Positions 13,401 to 20,895 of a stretch of 60,000 nt of DNA are shown here, piece after piece. Position 1 is the first letter of the stretch, and every line of letters begins with the position of its first letter. The stretch is from Antedon mediterranea. Lineage: Eukaryota > Echinodermata > Crinoidea > Comatulida > Antedonidae. The translations under genes were made by a program, and so were the position numbers. Below the pieces are notes generated by a model. That model searched no databases. It saw only the letters and a list, made by a program, of their open reading frames with translations, and was not told the origin of the DNA. The DNA lies in contig NC_092670.1 of the NCBI RefSeq assembly GCF_964355755.1, positions 22,755,201 through 22,815,200 on the forward strand. Reading direction: 5' to 3'.

Positions 13401-14593
13401 TCTCTACTCTACTACACTAGGCTAGGCTCTAGACTAGGCCTAGCCTAGGCTAGGCCTAGTAAGTAGGCCTAGTAGTAGTAGGCCTAGCTAGGCCTCCTCC
13501 TATGCTTAATATGCCTAGCTAACCTGGCCGGTTTTAGACCTAGTAATTATGTATACTTAGTACTGTACGTACTCTCTATGATTAGGCCTGGGCAAGGAAG
13601 TAGGCCTACGTTTTAACAATCCTCACTATTATTATTACATAATGATTGTTGCTTATTTGTGTTTTAAAAAAAAGTTTTGTGAGATATTATTTTTCACAAA
13701 AAAGTTTTTGGGCTCTAGAGGGCGATATATTGGTACGTAATATACAGAACCATATTATATATAAAATATACCAAATTATATAAGAAGAATGAATAGTTCT
13801 GTTCCACTGCACCATACGCAAAGTTAGTTTATACACTCAAATATTGTTTTGATAAGTGTGATTTATTCTTGGTGTTTTACAGAAAAGATTTGAATACAAA
13901 ATTACAAATGTAAGACATGGAAAATCAACACAAGGACCTATAACAAATTACAAATATTTCTAGTTCTCCTATTCATATTGTAATTGTATTAGGCCTACTT
14001 ATATAGATATGAAAACAATAATTAATAATTGATTGATTGTAAATCGAACAACCATCTAAATAGTTTATGGAGGAATTACTCTGAAGTGACGCATAACTAA
14101 GAGTGACGCGCCGCATTGACGTACTTTGACACTCCCGTACGTATGTACATAAAATGTTTGTACACGCGTGCGTGTACAGTTGGTTAAGAATGTACTAAAA
14201 TTAATAAAATACACGTATACGTTATGATTACGTAAATACCTACTTACTTTTTCCGATTTTGATAAGACTAAACCTTACATCCAGATTGCTTTTAAAATTC
14301 TCCATGACGTCATCCACAACGGACACATTCGGTGAATAAAAAATATCCCAATGATAAGGGGGTAACAATTGATGAACGGGTGGGGTCAGATTCCATGGTA
14401 AATTGTTCACTTGAAAGTCCCCATAAATAGTTGGTTTGGTGTAATCCACTGGCTCAATAAACCCTCTAGCAATCAATAAAATCGCTGCGAATATTACCGG
14501 AAGTCCGATTTCAAAGACTGTTACCAGAGGCTTGCGTTTTTGCAGTATCCAATTTTTCCAAAATAAAAGTCCAAATTGCTTAAAACCGGCCAT
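1258..14593 (-). CDS. ABCA3: ABCA3-like full-length ABC lipid transporter, 20 coding exons
   Basis: The product is an ABCA-subfamily full transporter. The family moves phospholipids across organelle membranes, and vertebrate ABCA3 fills lamellar bodies or lysosome-related organelles. The 20 exons total 5253 nt (1750 residues plus stop) and every splice phase agrees; human ABCA3 is about 1700 residues. In order: an N-terminal xLxxKN-type sorting motif (LLFWKN, residues 9-14); TM1 about 22-42; a lumenal loop with several NxS/T sequons; TM2-7 about 262-470; NBD1 with Walker A GHNGAGKT (563-570), LSGGM (663-667), Walker B ending DE (687-688) and H-loop His719; a polar linker (836-920); TMD2 about 937-1400; NBD2 with Walker A to Lys1471, SGG (1565-1567), DE (1588-1589) and His1621; and a conserved C-terminal tail ([13 protein letters not shown]). 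All catalytic motifs look intact. Overall similarity is closest to ABCA3, but another ABCA paralogue name is possible because many invertebrates have several. Exons are listed separately. Confidence 0.95.
1768..1886 (+). mobile_element. TA-type MITE copy in ABCA3 intron 19... 3' side of exon 20
   Basis: Short copy lying between exons 20 and 19. It has CTCTGTCTACACTATCAAAG at the left and TTTGATAGTGTAGACTGAGC at the right, both ends diverged at the tip, with the ATGGGCACATCACATTTTTT inner segment. Confidence 0.85.
1931..2112 (-). CDS. ABCA3: ABCA3-like exon 19
   Basis: Encodes residues 1622-1682: [18 protein letters not shown], immediately after the H-loop histidine, then [15 protein letters not shown]. 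Acceptor TCTTACAG, donor GTTTGT; phase 2 to 1. Confidence 0.94.
2507..2677 (-). CDS. ABCA3: ABCA3-like exon 18 (NBD2 signature, Walker B)
   Basis: Encodes residues 1565-1621: [14 protein letters not shown] (signature), [13 protein letters not shown] (Walker B) and CIVLTSH (H-loop). Acceptor TTTTTCAG, donor GTAAAA. It is not visible as a single long ORF but is certain from the motifs. Confidence 0.95.
2808..3115 (+). mobile_element. 5S rRNA-derived SINE-like element in ABCA3 intron 17
   Basis: Positions 2808-2923 align over their whole length to the animal 5S rRNA consensus: GGCCTAACCACGTTGAA at the start, GAAGTTAAGCAATGTTGGGC (box A region), GGATGGGAGATCATCTGGGA (IE and box C region), and AATACCGGGAGCTGTATA at the end. 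It differs by substitutions and a small deletion after the GGGCC loop, so it is not a functional 5S gene. About 190 bases of unrelated sequence follow (TCAGCACTGCTGACTCTTAT and onward), as expected for a 5S-headed SINE (SINE3 class). It is antisense to the host gene. A plain 5S pseudogene is the alternative. Confidence 0.75.
3402..3589 (-). CDS. ABCA3: ABCA3-like exon 17 (NBD2 Q-loop)
   Basis: Encodes residues 1503-1564: [20 protein letters not shown] and the helical domain up to TGAY, just before the signature. Acceptor ATTCTAG, donor GTACAG; leaves phase 2. Confidence 0.94.
3713..3825 (-). CDS. ABCA3: ABCA3-like exon 16 (NBD2 Walker A)
   Basis: Encodes residues 1465-1502: [17 protein letters not shown], completing Walker A across the exon 15/16 junction. 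The acceptor is TTTTTTAG and the donor GTGAGA. Length 113 nt, phase 1 to 0. Confidence 0.95.
3983..4169 (-). CDS. ABCA3: ABCA3-like exon 15
   Basis: Encodes residues 1403-1464 (plus one base of 1465): [12 protein letters not shown], the conserved D(E)DVxxER motif before NBD2, then [17 protein letters not shown] and GECFGLLG at the start of Walker A. Acceptor CTTAAAG, donor GTAAGT. Confidence 0.94.
4364..4563 (-). CDS. ABCA3: ABCA3-like exon 14
   Basis: Encodes residues 1336-1402: [17 protein letters not shown] followed by the last TM of TMD2 and a basic cytoplasmic stretch ([10 protein letters not shown]). Acceptor TATAACAG, donor GTATGA. Length 200 nt, phase 1 to 0. Confidence 0.93.
4785..4850 (-). 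repeat. Degraded tRNA-derived SINE head
   Basis: On the minus strand GGTCCTGCGTTCAAATCC matches a pol III B box with its T-arm. The upstream A-box region is weak. It lies in intron 13 beside the exon 13 donor. Confidence 0.4.
4859..6103 (-). CDS. ABCA3: ABCA3-like exon 13 (TMD2, 1245 nt)
   Basis: Encodes residues 921-1335 in one uninterrupted exon: TM8, the second lumenal loop, and most of TMD2. Recognisable ABCA stretches include [35 protein letters not shown] and [19 protein letters not shown]. Acceptor TTTCTTAG, donor GTAAGC. The upstream in-frame ATG near 6143 is intronic. Confidence 0.95.
6167..6222. repeat. Two-copy 26-bp tandem repeat in intron 12
   Basis: A 26-bp unit (6167-6192, containing TTGAGTAAAGGGTGTC) is repeated exactly at 6193-6218. 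It is intronic. Confidence 0.8.
6401..6654 (-). CDS. ABCA3: ABCA3-like exon 12 (inter-half linker)
   Basis: Encodes residues 836-920, a polar, Asn/Gly/Glu-rich cytoplasmic linker between NBD1 and TMD2 (for example NGTSNGN and NGNHTNGK). Linkers of this kind vary in the family. Acceptor TGTTTAG, donor GTAGGA. Confidence 0.88.
6872..7121 (-). CDS. ABCA3: ABCA3-like exon 11
   Basis: Encodes residues 753-835, the regulatory domain after NBD1: [10 protein letters not shown] at the start and the conserved [19 protein letters not shown] at the end. Acceptor TTAACCAG, donor GTAAGT; leaves phase 2. Confidence 0.93.
7228..7322 (+). mobile_element. TA-type MITE, 5' truncated, in intron 10
   Basis: Contains ATATGCCCAAATATGGTAGT and the right end TTTGATAGTATAGACAAGAG CTT followed by TA. 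The left terminus is missing. The element ends about 12 bases from exon 10's donor. Confidence 0.85.
7334..7544 (-). CDS. ABCA3: ABCA3-like exon 10 (NBD1 Walker B, H-loop)
   Basis: Encodes residues 683-752: [13 protein letters not shown] (Walker B and D-loop), [20 protein letters not shown] (H-loop) and the [14 protein letters not shown] tail of NBD1. Acceptor TTGAAAG, donor GTAATA. A truncated MITE ends only about 12 bases past the donor. Confidence 0.95.
7735..7810. repeat. Relic of GTGTCCCCTTAATAG family in intron 9
   Basis: Contains AAAGGGACACTTTCCTCTGA and AGGTGTCCTCTTAATAGA, the hallmark of a dispersed repeat with at least eight relics in the window. Confidence 0.5.
7852..8010 (-). CDS. 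ABCA3: ABCA3-like exon 9 (NBD1 signature)
   Basis: Encodes residues 630-682, with the ABC signature [20 protein letters not shown]. The acceptor is CTATTATAG and the donor GTAACA. Length 159 nt, phase 0. It is too short for a usual ORF threshold but certain from the motif and the junctions. Confidence 0.94.
8165..8437 (-). CDS. ABCA3: ABCA3-like exon 8 (NBD1 Walker A)
   Basis: Encodes residues 539-629. It carries [19 protein letters not shown] (Walker A) and [20 protein letters not shown] (Q-loop), both hallmarks of ABCA NBD1. Acceptor TTTTGCAG, donor GTATGA. Length 273 nt, phase 0. Confidence 0.96.
8575..8904. mobile_element. TTAA-type MITE, copy A, in ABCA3 intron 7
   Basis: Bounded by TTAA then AGATGTATTGTCCC (left, from 8579) and its complement ending CAATACATCT (8900), followed by ATAA. 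The internal sequence (GGATAACTATTAGGTGACAT and GCATATTCAACAAAAA) is shared with a second copy at 54577-54816. TIR plus TTAA duplication suggests a piggyBac-type non-autonomous element; no transposase is present. Confidence 0.8.
8987..9133 (-). CDS. ABCA3: ABCA3-like exon 7
   Basis: Encodes residues 490-538, [10 protein letters not shown] and onward, the link between TMD1 and NBD1. Acceptor TAATATAG, donor GTTAGT. Length 147 nt, phase 0 at both ends. Confidence 0.92.
9377..9535 (+). mobile_element. TA-type MITE copy in intron 6
   Basis: Left end TCTACACTATCAAACCTGTT (tip lost to an (AT)n tract). Two ATGCCCAAAT-type inner units follow, and the right end is GTTTGATAGTGTAGACAGAG CTT. Confidence 0.9.
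9568..9749 (-). CDS. ABCA3: ABCA3-like exon 6
   Basis: Encodes residues 429-489, including [15 protein letters not shown] (TM7) and [16 protein letters not shown], the conserved VFPGxFGxPxPWYF motif that ends ABCA TMD1. The acceptor is TTTCACAG. The donor is read as GTACGT because it restores phase 0; it lies within ACAGTACGTATG, where other junctions break the frame. Confidence 0.92.
9976..10149 (-). CDS. ABCA3: ABCA3-like exon 5
   Basis: Encodes residues 371-428 ([13 protein letters not shown] and onward): TM5-TM6 and the short lumenal stretch before the exon 6 DDNF motif. The acceptor is CCTTTCAG and the donor GTAAGA; phase 1 to phase 1. Confidence 0.93.
10399..10542 (+). mobile_element. 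TA-type MITE copy in intron 4
   Basis: Bounded by GCTCTGTCTACACTTTTAAA and TTTAAAAGTGTAGACAGAGC, near-perfect complements that share the same ATC-to-TTT change in both arms. This suggests the arms were homogenised before insertion. The flanks TTTATT and TTTATT also match. Confidence 0.85.
10745..10803 (-). repeat. Degraded tRNA-derived SINE head in intron 4
   Basis: Minus strand reads GTGGTTAGCGTAGTTGTAAC (A-box-like), then GTGTTTAAATCCTG (decayed B box) at tRNA-like spacing. Confidence 0.4.
10824..11064 (-). CDS. ABCA3: ABCA3-like exon 4
   Basis: Encodes residues 291-370. It begins [18 protein letters not shown], the ABCA segment following EKERRLK, and contains TM3-TM4. The acceptor is TTTTCCAG and the donor GTATGT; phase 0 to phase 1. 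Confidence 0.94.
11225..12175. repeat. 16-copy satellite built on the MITE terminal repeat, intron 3
   Basis: Sixteen nearly identical units of 57-60 bp run head to tail. Each has TA plus AAGCTCTGTCTACACTATCA, then the palindrome TCAAACTAGTTTGA, then GGACACATTGGGACCGAT. The first part is the MITE terminus; the second part is not in the other MITE copies. Length variants differ by AAAAAGG versus AAAGG and ATC versus ATTC junctions, forming short runs of like units, which points to recent unequal exchange. It lies between exons 4 and 3. Confidence 0.95.
12176..12312. repeat. Relic of GTGTCCCC family abutting the satellite
   Basis: Contains AAAGTGTCCCCTGAATAGGG, GTGTCCCTTGAATAAAGG and GGGTTCTACTAAT, typical of the dispersed family. 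It starts where the satellite ends. Confidence 0.6.
12341..12585 (-). CDS. ABCA3: ABCA3-like exon 3
   Basis: Encodes residues 209-290: the end of the lumenal loop and TM2, finishing with [11 protein letters not shown], the conserved cytoplasmic EKE(K/R)RLK segment of ABCA proteins. The acceptor is ATTTTAG and the donor GTAAGA. The exon lies between the 16-copy satellite and exon 2 and is not covered by a long single-frame ORF, but its translation and phases fit. Confidence 0.92.
12916..13194 (-). CDS. ABCA3: ABCA3-like exon 2
   Basis: Encodes residues 116-208 of the first lumenal loop, with sequons NTT, NYS, NET and NYT. The acceptor is TTTGTTAG and the donor GTAAAA. Length is 279 nt, phase 1 to phase 1. 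Confidence 0.92.
13273..13610. repeat. AGGCCTA-rich palindromic tract, ABCA3 intron 1
   Basis: Dense overlapping TAGGCCTA, CTAGGCCTAG and GCCTAGGC words over about 340 bp with no fixed period. The words are self-complementary, so both strands read alike. A similar tract lies in intron 1 of the neighbouring carrier gene. Confidence 0.85.
14248..14593 (-). CDS. ABCA3: ABCA3-like exon 1 (start codon)
   Basis: Encodes residues 1-115. The start codon is CAT on the plus strand at 14591-14593, and [15 protein letters not shown] is a typical ABCA amino terminus. It contains TM1 and the start of the first lumenal loop (NLT and NVS sequons). The donor GTAAGT follows at 14247; the exon ends in phase 1. 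Confidence 0.93.
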
Positions 14594-16054
14594 ATTGAAT
14601 CTATCCTTTAAACATTAATAACAAACATACATGTCGATGTTCTGGAGTGGCTATGTGCTTTGGTTAGGCCTACCGATAAGTCTAGAAAGCGACTATGATA
14701 TTAATATGCTGTTATTATATAAATTACTTCATTTATTAGCATGTGAGAGGCGGTCACTCTGCATGCAAGGTACAAAGGTCCATTTTTGTTTATCTTAATT
14801 AGTTAACTATTATCATTAAGAATAATACTGATGATGAATAAGCAAATACGCTAAAAGTCCGCTGAACTTTCACCGAATTATTTTAATTTATTTTGTAGGC
14901 TATAGGTCTTTTTTTATTTGTCTACATAGTCTCTGTACTAGAATTTTTTCACCGAACAATTCTATTTTTTGCGACAATTTTTCTGAATAAAATATTTCGG
15001 TTTATCTCAAATTTATTTATTTTTTATTCATTTGATACGGTATAGGCCTATAAAAAGTACAAAACGATAGCACACAGCTAAAAATGTTTAAATACAAAAT
15101 ATTAGTTAATTTTAAATAGCGTAAAATACTATAAAATAATATATATTTTTAGCCACTGATGATGAATTGACGTTGAAAACATTCTAGTGAGTTTAGGAAG
15201 TAGCTTGTATTCTTATAAATACATTATACAGTATATATATAATGTTTTTTGCCTGATTTGTTTATTATATATTTATATAATGTAAGTATAATGATCAAAA
15301 TCCGTTGAAAATGACTATTTGCCATGCTGTTTACAAATGATAGCTTAGTTTTGGTAAGTTAATACGTTATACAACGAGTTATGTAACATTAACAATACAT
15401 ATCATATAAATTAATATAGGCCTTATTTATAATACAATATTTTGTTGGCGTTTAAGATGAATAAAATGTAATTACACTTTATATTACGATTTTAATATAC
15501 CTAAATGCAGTTCAATACTAATTAATTTAATGTCAATTTCGACTTCTGTTAAAAAATGCTAATCTATTCACACCAGTCTGAAATTATAGGCTACCCGTGA
15601 TTCCAGTGGTTCATAAAAACGTTGATAATTGTGAGCTTACTGGGAAAGAGAGAACAATAAATGCATTAAAATCATTGATAAGCTTTTGAGTTTTTAAATA
15701 TTTTTATGACATCTACAATGCCATAGAGATATTATAGTAGATATTATAGTTCACTATAATTGACAGTACACAGGTACAACAGTAGGTGAAAAACAGAGCC
15801 ATATATATGGCTCCGGTGAAAAAAACAGTGTAACGCCACCAACGATGTATCTCAGTGGAAGAGGAGTACACCACACACAACGCACAAACACATCATTTGA
15901 TTTTTTTTTTCACGTCGTTCACGTTCTTCTTCTGTTTTCACTTCACGTTAATGATCGGAGTTTGCCAAACAATATAAAGAATGGTTAGCCTAAAAGTATG
16001 ATGAAATACAATGTCGCCGCCATTATCGTAATATCTAATTAATTACGAGCTGAA
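14594..16054. promoter_or_regulatory. Divergent intergenic region, ABCA3-like / SLC25A19-like
   Basis: These 1461 bases separate the two start codons, which face away from each other, so both promoters and 5' UTRs must lie here unless non-coding first exons exist elsewhere. No clear TATA box, CpG island or conserved operator is visible. Much of it (14860-15560) is AT-rich. The part nearest the carrier gene (15780-16050) is less so. Confidence 0.45.
15998..16042 (+). promoter_or_regulatory. Possible uORFs before SLC25A19 start
   Basis: If transcription starts upstream, two short uORFs precede the main start: ATG at 15998 (14 codons, stop at 16040-16042) and ATG at 16011 (6 codons, stop at 16029-16031). 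Both end before the main ATG at 16055. The transcription start is unknown. Confidence 0.3.
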
Positions 16055-16183
16055 ATGGTTGGATTTGACCCAAATCAACAAAGAAAATTGACACCATTTG
16101 ACCATGCTGCAGCCGGTGCAGTCAGCGGGGTAATCACTCGGTCTGTTGCACAACCGCTCGATGTCCTCAAAATAAGATTCCAG
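16055..16183 (+). CDS. SLC25A19: SLC25A19-like exon 1
   Basis: Encodes residues 1-43: [20 protein letters not shown] through the first carrier signature [10 protein letters not shown]. The donor is GTAGGC at 16184; phase 0. It is too short to appear as a long ORF. Confidence 0.93.
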
Positions 16184-18824
16184 GTAGGCTGCTAGGCCTA
16201 GCTCAAGAGCCTAGACTACTTCTTCTAGTTGGCAATAGAATAAAAGACATAGTAAGCTTATAAATGCATCATTTAATGAGGATAAAAAGCAAAGAATTAT
16301 GTGTGACCTAGGCTAACCCAAGTTATTAATCATATAAACTAAAATTATGATTAATAATAATAAATAAAAAGGGCCTAGGCTAGGCCCTATAGGCCTACTA
16401 GCTAGCCTAAAAATATAGTAGTACTAGCCTAGGAATAATAGGCTAGGCCCTAGCTAGTTAAGTTACGCCTATCTCTAGCCTACCAGGCATAGATAGGCTA
16501 GTAGTACTGCTGGACCCCTATTTATTACGCCATTTGTATCTCTCTGTAGCTTCAAGTGGAGCCATTGAAATTTGGAACTGGTTCCAAATACACTGGTGTT
16601 GCTCAAGCTGTGGGCAAGATATACCAAGAAGAAGGTCTCTTCGCCCTCTGGAAGGGTCATGTAGCTGCTCAGGGTCTCTCTGTTATCTTTGGAATATCAC
16701 AGGTTATTTATGTTGTATTTTTTTCTTCACTAATATTAATTACAAAATTAAAAACATGCCTACAATTGTTTATTTAAATCTTTATTTGTTTTCTTTCAGT
16801 TTGTCTCTTTTGAATTTCTAACTAAGAATACATATTACTTGCTGCCAGAGAATCTCACACAGCCACTTTACAAACCAGTCTATCATTTTTTCTGTGGAGG
16901 TATTGCTGGATGTGTATCTACCTGTGTATCTCAGCCTATTGATGTCTTACGGACTCGTCTTGTGTCCCAGGGGGAACCAAAGGTAAGGCCTTTGGCAGTG
17001 AGTTCTTTCAATAGAGTGTCAAGCCTGCTTTTAACCTTCAACAATAGTATCTATGACCAAAATTAAAGAATTGGGAAGAAACTGTATTTAAAAACTCTTC
17101 TTTTGTGTATGTGTCGGGTAGTAATAATATAGTTAATAATTGAGATATTGAAATGTTTTATTTATACTGGGCGACCTCTTCAGTCAAAGACTTGTCTCCC
17201 AGAGGGCCCAGTTATAATCAGTGGCTGTGATGTATTAATACACCGGGGTAACCCCCTACTCGTCTCGAAAGATGTACTAGGTTCTTTAAAGTGCACATGA
17301 GCTAGATGTGTACACTGGACCTACGGTAATGTGATTGGTATTCAACCCTGTCGTTACTTACAATACATAGGCCTTGTTACACCAGTAAAGCCATAAACTA
17401 CCTGTTGCCATCTCACTCAATTCTGGCCGATTCAATTCACTGTCCAGTTGTAACTGGCCTTCTTCACCTCCTTCTCCAGTCCATTCCTCCAGGTGTTTCC
17501 TGGCATCCTCTATTTCTTTCACTTGGAGGTTCCTTTTGAGGATGTACCTAGTTTAATAGAGATATAAAACATGAAACATTTTTTTTTACTTGTAGGTATA
17601 CACAGGTATTAGACATGCTGTAGGTATGATGTACCAAGAGGCTGGTGTACGCACATTTTACAAAGGGTTGACCCCCACTCTCATCCAGCTTTTTCCTTAC
17701 AACGGTCTTCAATTTGGCTTTTATTCATTTTTCAAGACTTTGTGGAAACCGGTCATGTCAAAGAAAAATGAAATAGGTAGACCTTAAATTTGTATATTTA
17801 GTTAGCATTCTTCAAGATTTCAATTTATTTTCCAAATTGCATAAGCTTATTTAATGAGATTAATAGTTAAAATAATGTAAAAAATGGAGGGAAATAACCA
17901 AAAGGTCAATGCTCATTTTTATGGCTACCCTTATACATATAAAACGGATGCAGAAATTCTGCCCTCTACAGACACACATCAGCTGCAATTCAGCATACCA
18001 GGGATGCAATACCCAACTTTTTTTTAATGGTGTCCAATTTGTTTATTATGTGTAGTTTTGTACATAAGACCAACTTCTTAACATTTTATTAAATTACAAT
18101 TAATCGAGCAATAATAAATTCAAGCAAAAATAATGGAAACAATAGAAAAGAATGACAACTAATAGCCTTTTCACATCTGCATAATTTGTAACCATGTTTT
18201 ATCTCCCGATTTATTAATAGTTCATATGATCATTCGCCCACTGTCATCAATCTTGGGAGAAAGCCTAGTTGCGCGCTATTTCATTACTATGCTCAGTTTA
18301 TTACCAGGCTAATACACGCTTGCAGTAACAACAACTCGGAACAAAAGCAGGCCTCTCTTTCACATGGATTCCTTGTAAAATCTCGGGTCAATTCCCAGAA
18401 AATTGTCTTCACACTATGCAAGCCTGGTTATAAGTTACTTTTTGCAGGTGAGAAAAGGGTATAGGTAAAAAAAAACTAAATTTCATAATTGACCATGAAT
18501 GTTAATGTCTTTTTAGGGGCTATTGGAAGTGGAATTTGTGGATCTGGCGCTGGCCTGTGTTCCAAGATTATTATCTACCCACTAGATCTCATAAAGAAGA
18601 GGCTTCAAGTCATCGGCTTTGAGGAAGCCCGTAAGTCTTTTGGTTCTCCACCCCAAGGCTCCAATTTCTACCATTGTATATGTTCAATAGTTAAAAGGGA
18701 AGGTTTTTTGGGGTTTTATAAAGGGTTGTCGCCCAGTTTATTAAAAGCTGTCGTTACTGCTGGTCTTACATTCTCTGTCTATGAACAGACTTGTGCAATA
18801 TTATTATATCGTCATAGCAGCTGA
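16055..18824 (+). CDS. SLC25A19: Mitochondrial thiamine pyrophosphate carrier, 5 exons
   Basis: The exons 16055-16183, 16550-16702, 16800-16982, 17596-17776 and 18517-18824 join in phase to 954 nt (317 residues; human SLC25A19 is 320). The product is a mitochondrial carrier. Its orthologues import thiamine pyrophosphate into the matrix for pyruvate and oxoglutarate dehydrogenases, in exchange for nucleotides. The three carrier repeats carry [26 protein letters not shown] and [18 protein letters not shown]. The last, with QGEPK and [12 protein letters not shown], resembles SLC25A19 more than other SLC25 members. The N-terminus MVGFDP matches the family (MVGYDP in human), supporting this start. 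No frameshift or missing motif is seen. The gene sits head to head with the ABCA3-like gene. Confidence 0.95.
16186..16500. repeat. AGGCCTA-rich tract, SLC25A19 intron 1
   Basis: Clusters of GGCCTAGGCTAGGCC and TAGGCCTACTAGCTAGCCTA near 16189-16215 and 16370-16500, with AT-rich sequence between. Same word type as in ABCA3-like intron 1. Confidence 0.75.
16550..16702 (+). CDS. SLC25A19: SLC25A19-like exon 2
   Basis: Encodes residues 44-94: [20 protein letters not shown] and [19 protein letters not shown], the matrix helix and second TM of repeat 1. Acceptor TCTCTGTAG, donor GTTATT; phase 0. Confidence 0.93.
16800..16982 (+). CDS. SLC25A19: SLC25A19-like exon 3
   Basis: Encodes residues 95-155: [19 protein letters not shown], then [20 protein letters not shown] and [10 protein letters not shown], the repeat 2 signature. 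Acceptor TTCTTTCAG, donor GTAAGG; phase 0. Confidence 0.94.
17168..17440 (+). repeat. Dispersed repeat family X in SLC25A19 intron 3
   Basis: Contains CAGAGGGCCCAGTTATAATC, TCGTCTCGAAAGATGTACTA, TTCTTTAAAGTGCACATGAG and CTAGATGTGTACACTGGACC. Related segments occur near 39613, 45122 and 46505. The class resembles a repeat I have seen widely in marine invertebrates; its superfamily is unclear. Confidence 0.65.
17369..17555 (-). other. Unidentified open, coding-like segment, antisense in intron 3
   Basis: On the minus strand about 60 codons are open, with charged, amphipathic sequence ([18 protein letters not shown]), ending at TAA. It overlaps repeat family X, so it may be a decayed repeat-encoded peptide. 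I do not recognise it and do not call it a gene. Confidence 0.25.
17596..17776 (+). CDS. SLC25A19: SLC25A19-like exon 4
   Basis: Encodes residues 156-215 plus one base: [40 protein letters not shown]. Acceptor TACTTGTAG, donor GTAGAC; phase 0 to 1. Confidence 0.93.
18517..18824 (+). CDS. SLC25A19: SLC25A19-like exon 5 (stop codon)
   Basis: Encodes residues 216-317: the repeat 3 signature [38 protein letters not shown] and a short tail ending in TGA (18822-18824). Acceptor CTTTTTAG. The ATG at 18489 upstream is intronic. Confidence 0.95.
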
Positions 18825-19248
18825 CAACTTTAATTATTATCATGGTAACTAACAATAATCTCTATAATTGTCATGGTAACTGACAATAATAATATTCATT
18901 TCGGCAACGAACTACAACCGCGGTCATAATTGTTTTCAAATTCATTTGAATAGCTAAGATTGCCGGGAAACATTGTTTTTATAGTTGATTGATTAAGTTC
19001 AAGTTCAAGTTAAAAAAACATTATTTATTCAACAATGGCATTATACAGTATAATATAATTATAGGTGTGTACATAAATGAAAACATAGTAATAAGCCATC
19101 ATTTGTGGTCTTCTCTAGAAGAAAACAAGTTTTCAAATTTTAATTAATATTTTTATCTTGATCAAATAACCTATTAGCAAAATATTATTCAAAAATTAAA
19201 AAATAATAGAAAGGCTATGTTTAAGTATCGTTCACACTGGCTCTGACG

Positions 19249-19254
19249 AATAAA
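19249..19254 (+). terminator. Candidate polyadenylation signal for SLC25A19-like gene
   Basis: AATAAA about 425 nt after the stop codon. Further copies occur downstream (for example near 19373), so the choice is uncertain. Confidence 0.3.
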
Positions 19255-19414
19255 GTAAACATTTTGTTTCCGCGACTCTCCATGCAGGTGTGAACAACCC
19301 TTTAAATGTAGATATTAACTAAAAACATTTTCTTAAATTTTGCATCAATGTTTTAAAAAAAATATAATATATAATAAATTAAAAAAGTATAATTCATTTA
19401 CAAAATCGCGGAAA

Positions 19415-19633
19415 TATGCAATGAAATCCAGTTACCTATGTGTGTTGTATTTTATGCCATAGACACTCACTCTCGTACAATACATTATATGCAATGAAAT
19501 CCAGTTACCTATGTGTGTTGTATCTTATGCCATAGACACTCACTCTCGTACAATACATTATATGCAATGAAATCCAGTTACCTATGTGTGTTGTATTTTA
19601 TGCCATAGACACTCGCTCTCGTACAATACATTT
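19415..19633. repeat. Three-copy 73-bp tandem repeat
   Basis: The unit begins TATGCAATGAAATCCAGTTA and ends GTACAATACAT. Copies start at 19415, 19488 and 19561 and differ by one or two bases. Confidence 0.92.
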
Positions 19634-19898
19634 TGAAAGATGAACCAGAACAGCCTTAAATATTTCGGTTCGTTTGCATACACATTTAGATTACTATTTA
19701 TTTTTTGTATTTTGTATTAAAACACATTTATGCACAAGAACTAACCCACCAAGCAATAATTATTTATTTATTCAGTATTATAATATTTATTTTGTAAATT
19801 GTTTTAATATTTAATAAATTTAAAACTACAAACTAATTTGTTTTGTATTTGTTTAATAATAGTAAATTTAAATTTCAAGAAATCGTTGTTACACTGTT

Positions 19899-19921
19899 CA
19901 TGGAGGTCTTGTACCTCCATG
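19899..19921. other. Perfect 9-bp stem hairpin
   Basis: CATGGAGGT pairs with ACCTCCATG around a CTTGT loop. It lies about 1.1 kb after the carrier stop codon. Function unknown. Confidence 0.6.
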
Positions 19922-20895
19922 CACCGTTGTTCACTTTGAACACTGTTCCACCACTACACTAATGAATACTATACTTTGCATTCCTTGGTTTTTCCGCTAC
20001 ATTTATACCATTTGTATTCAATTTGTAATAAGTATATATGTTTTGTCGTAGATTCATTCATTCTACTATATTTCGTAATATATCGCATCTGTCTTCTTAT
20101 AATGCTAGGGATGTGTGAATTTAATTCACTCATCATTTAGGTTACCTGGTCTGTTGACCCTGCACTAATTGTATACTATGTTTGTTTATTGTTAGAACTG
20201 GATACAAATCCATTAGGTGAATCCTGTACATGTTTAGCCCCAAACTAATATGCATTAATTTAATCCAAGTTTAGCAGATAGATTGTCAGGTAAAAATGAC
20301 ATTAATAATAGGAAAATAACGCTTAAAAAAGACATTTCGCCTCTATCATGGGGTCATTATCAAGTCCAATGAACAAAAAAAACACATAACCATACCTTAG
20401 GGTGAACCAACATGTCTATATGTTCACACTGTGTACGCTTTGTGTGTGACTAATAAACCTAGCTATCTTTCTATGTTGATTAACATATTTAATATTAACA
20501 TAAGTTCTAATTTTGTATTATCTGTTTATTGTTGCTAACCCAATGCAAATCACAACCATCAGGTGCACACTGTACACAATTACTTGCGGCCAGTGAGTCA
20601 ATTAGCCTCAAACCAAGGAGGTGTATGATGGACACTTCCTCTGCAAACAGATCTATTCAACCCATTGTTTGTTGCTTATTGAAATATAGTCAGTTGTTTA
20701 TAGATATCTGAGATAACTGCTTTTTGTTAGATTTTACTGACGTGCATAATGCATGATAATAAGCTTTTTAATTTAATTACTGTAATTTTCCTCTTCACGT
20801 TAAGAATCATCGTTACTTTGAAAATTCAATCATGTTGTTGCCTCGTGAATGTACTCCAAAATCACAACCACAGAGGAATTAGTTTTAACAGTTTA

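Noticed and set aside
16534-16821. Alternative plus-strand frame over carrier exon 2
   Set aside because: Out of frame with the carrier; it runs through the intron.
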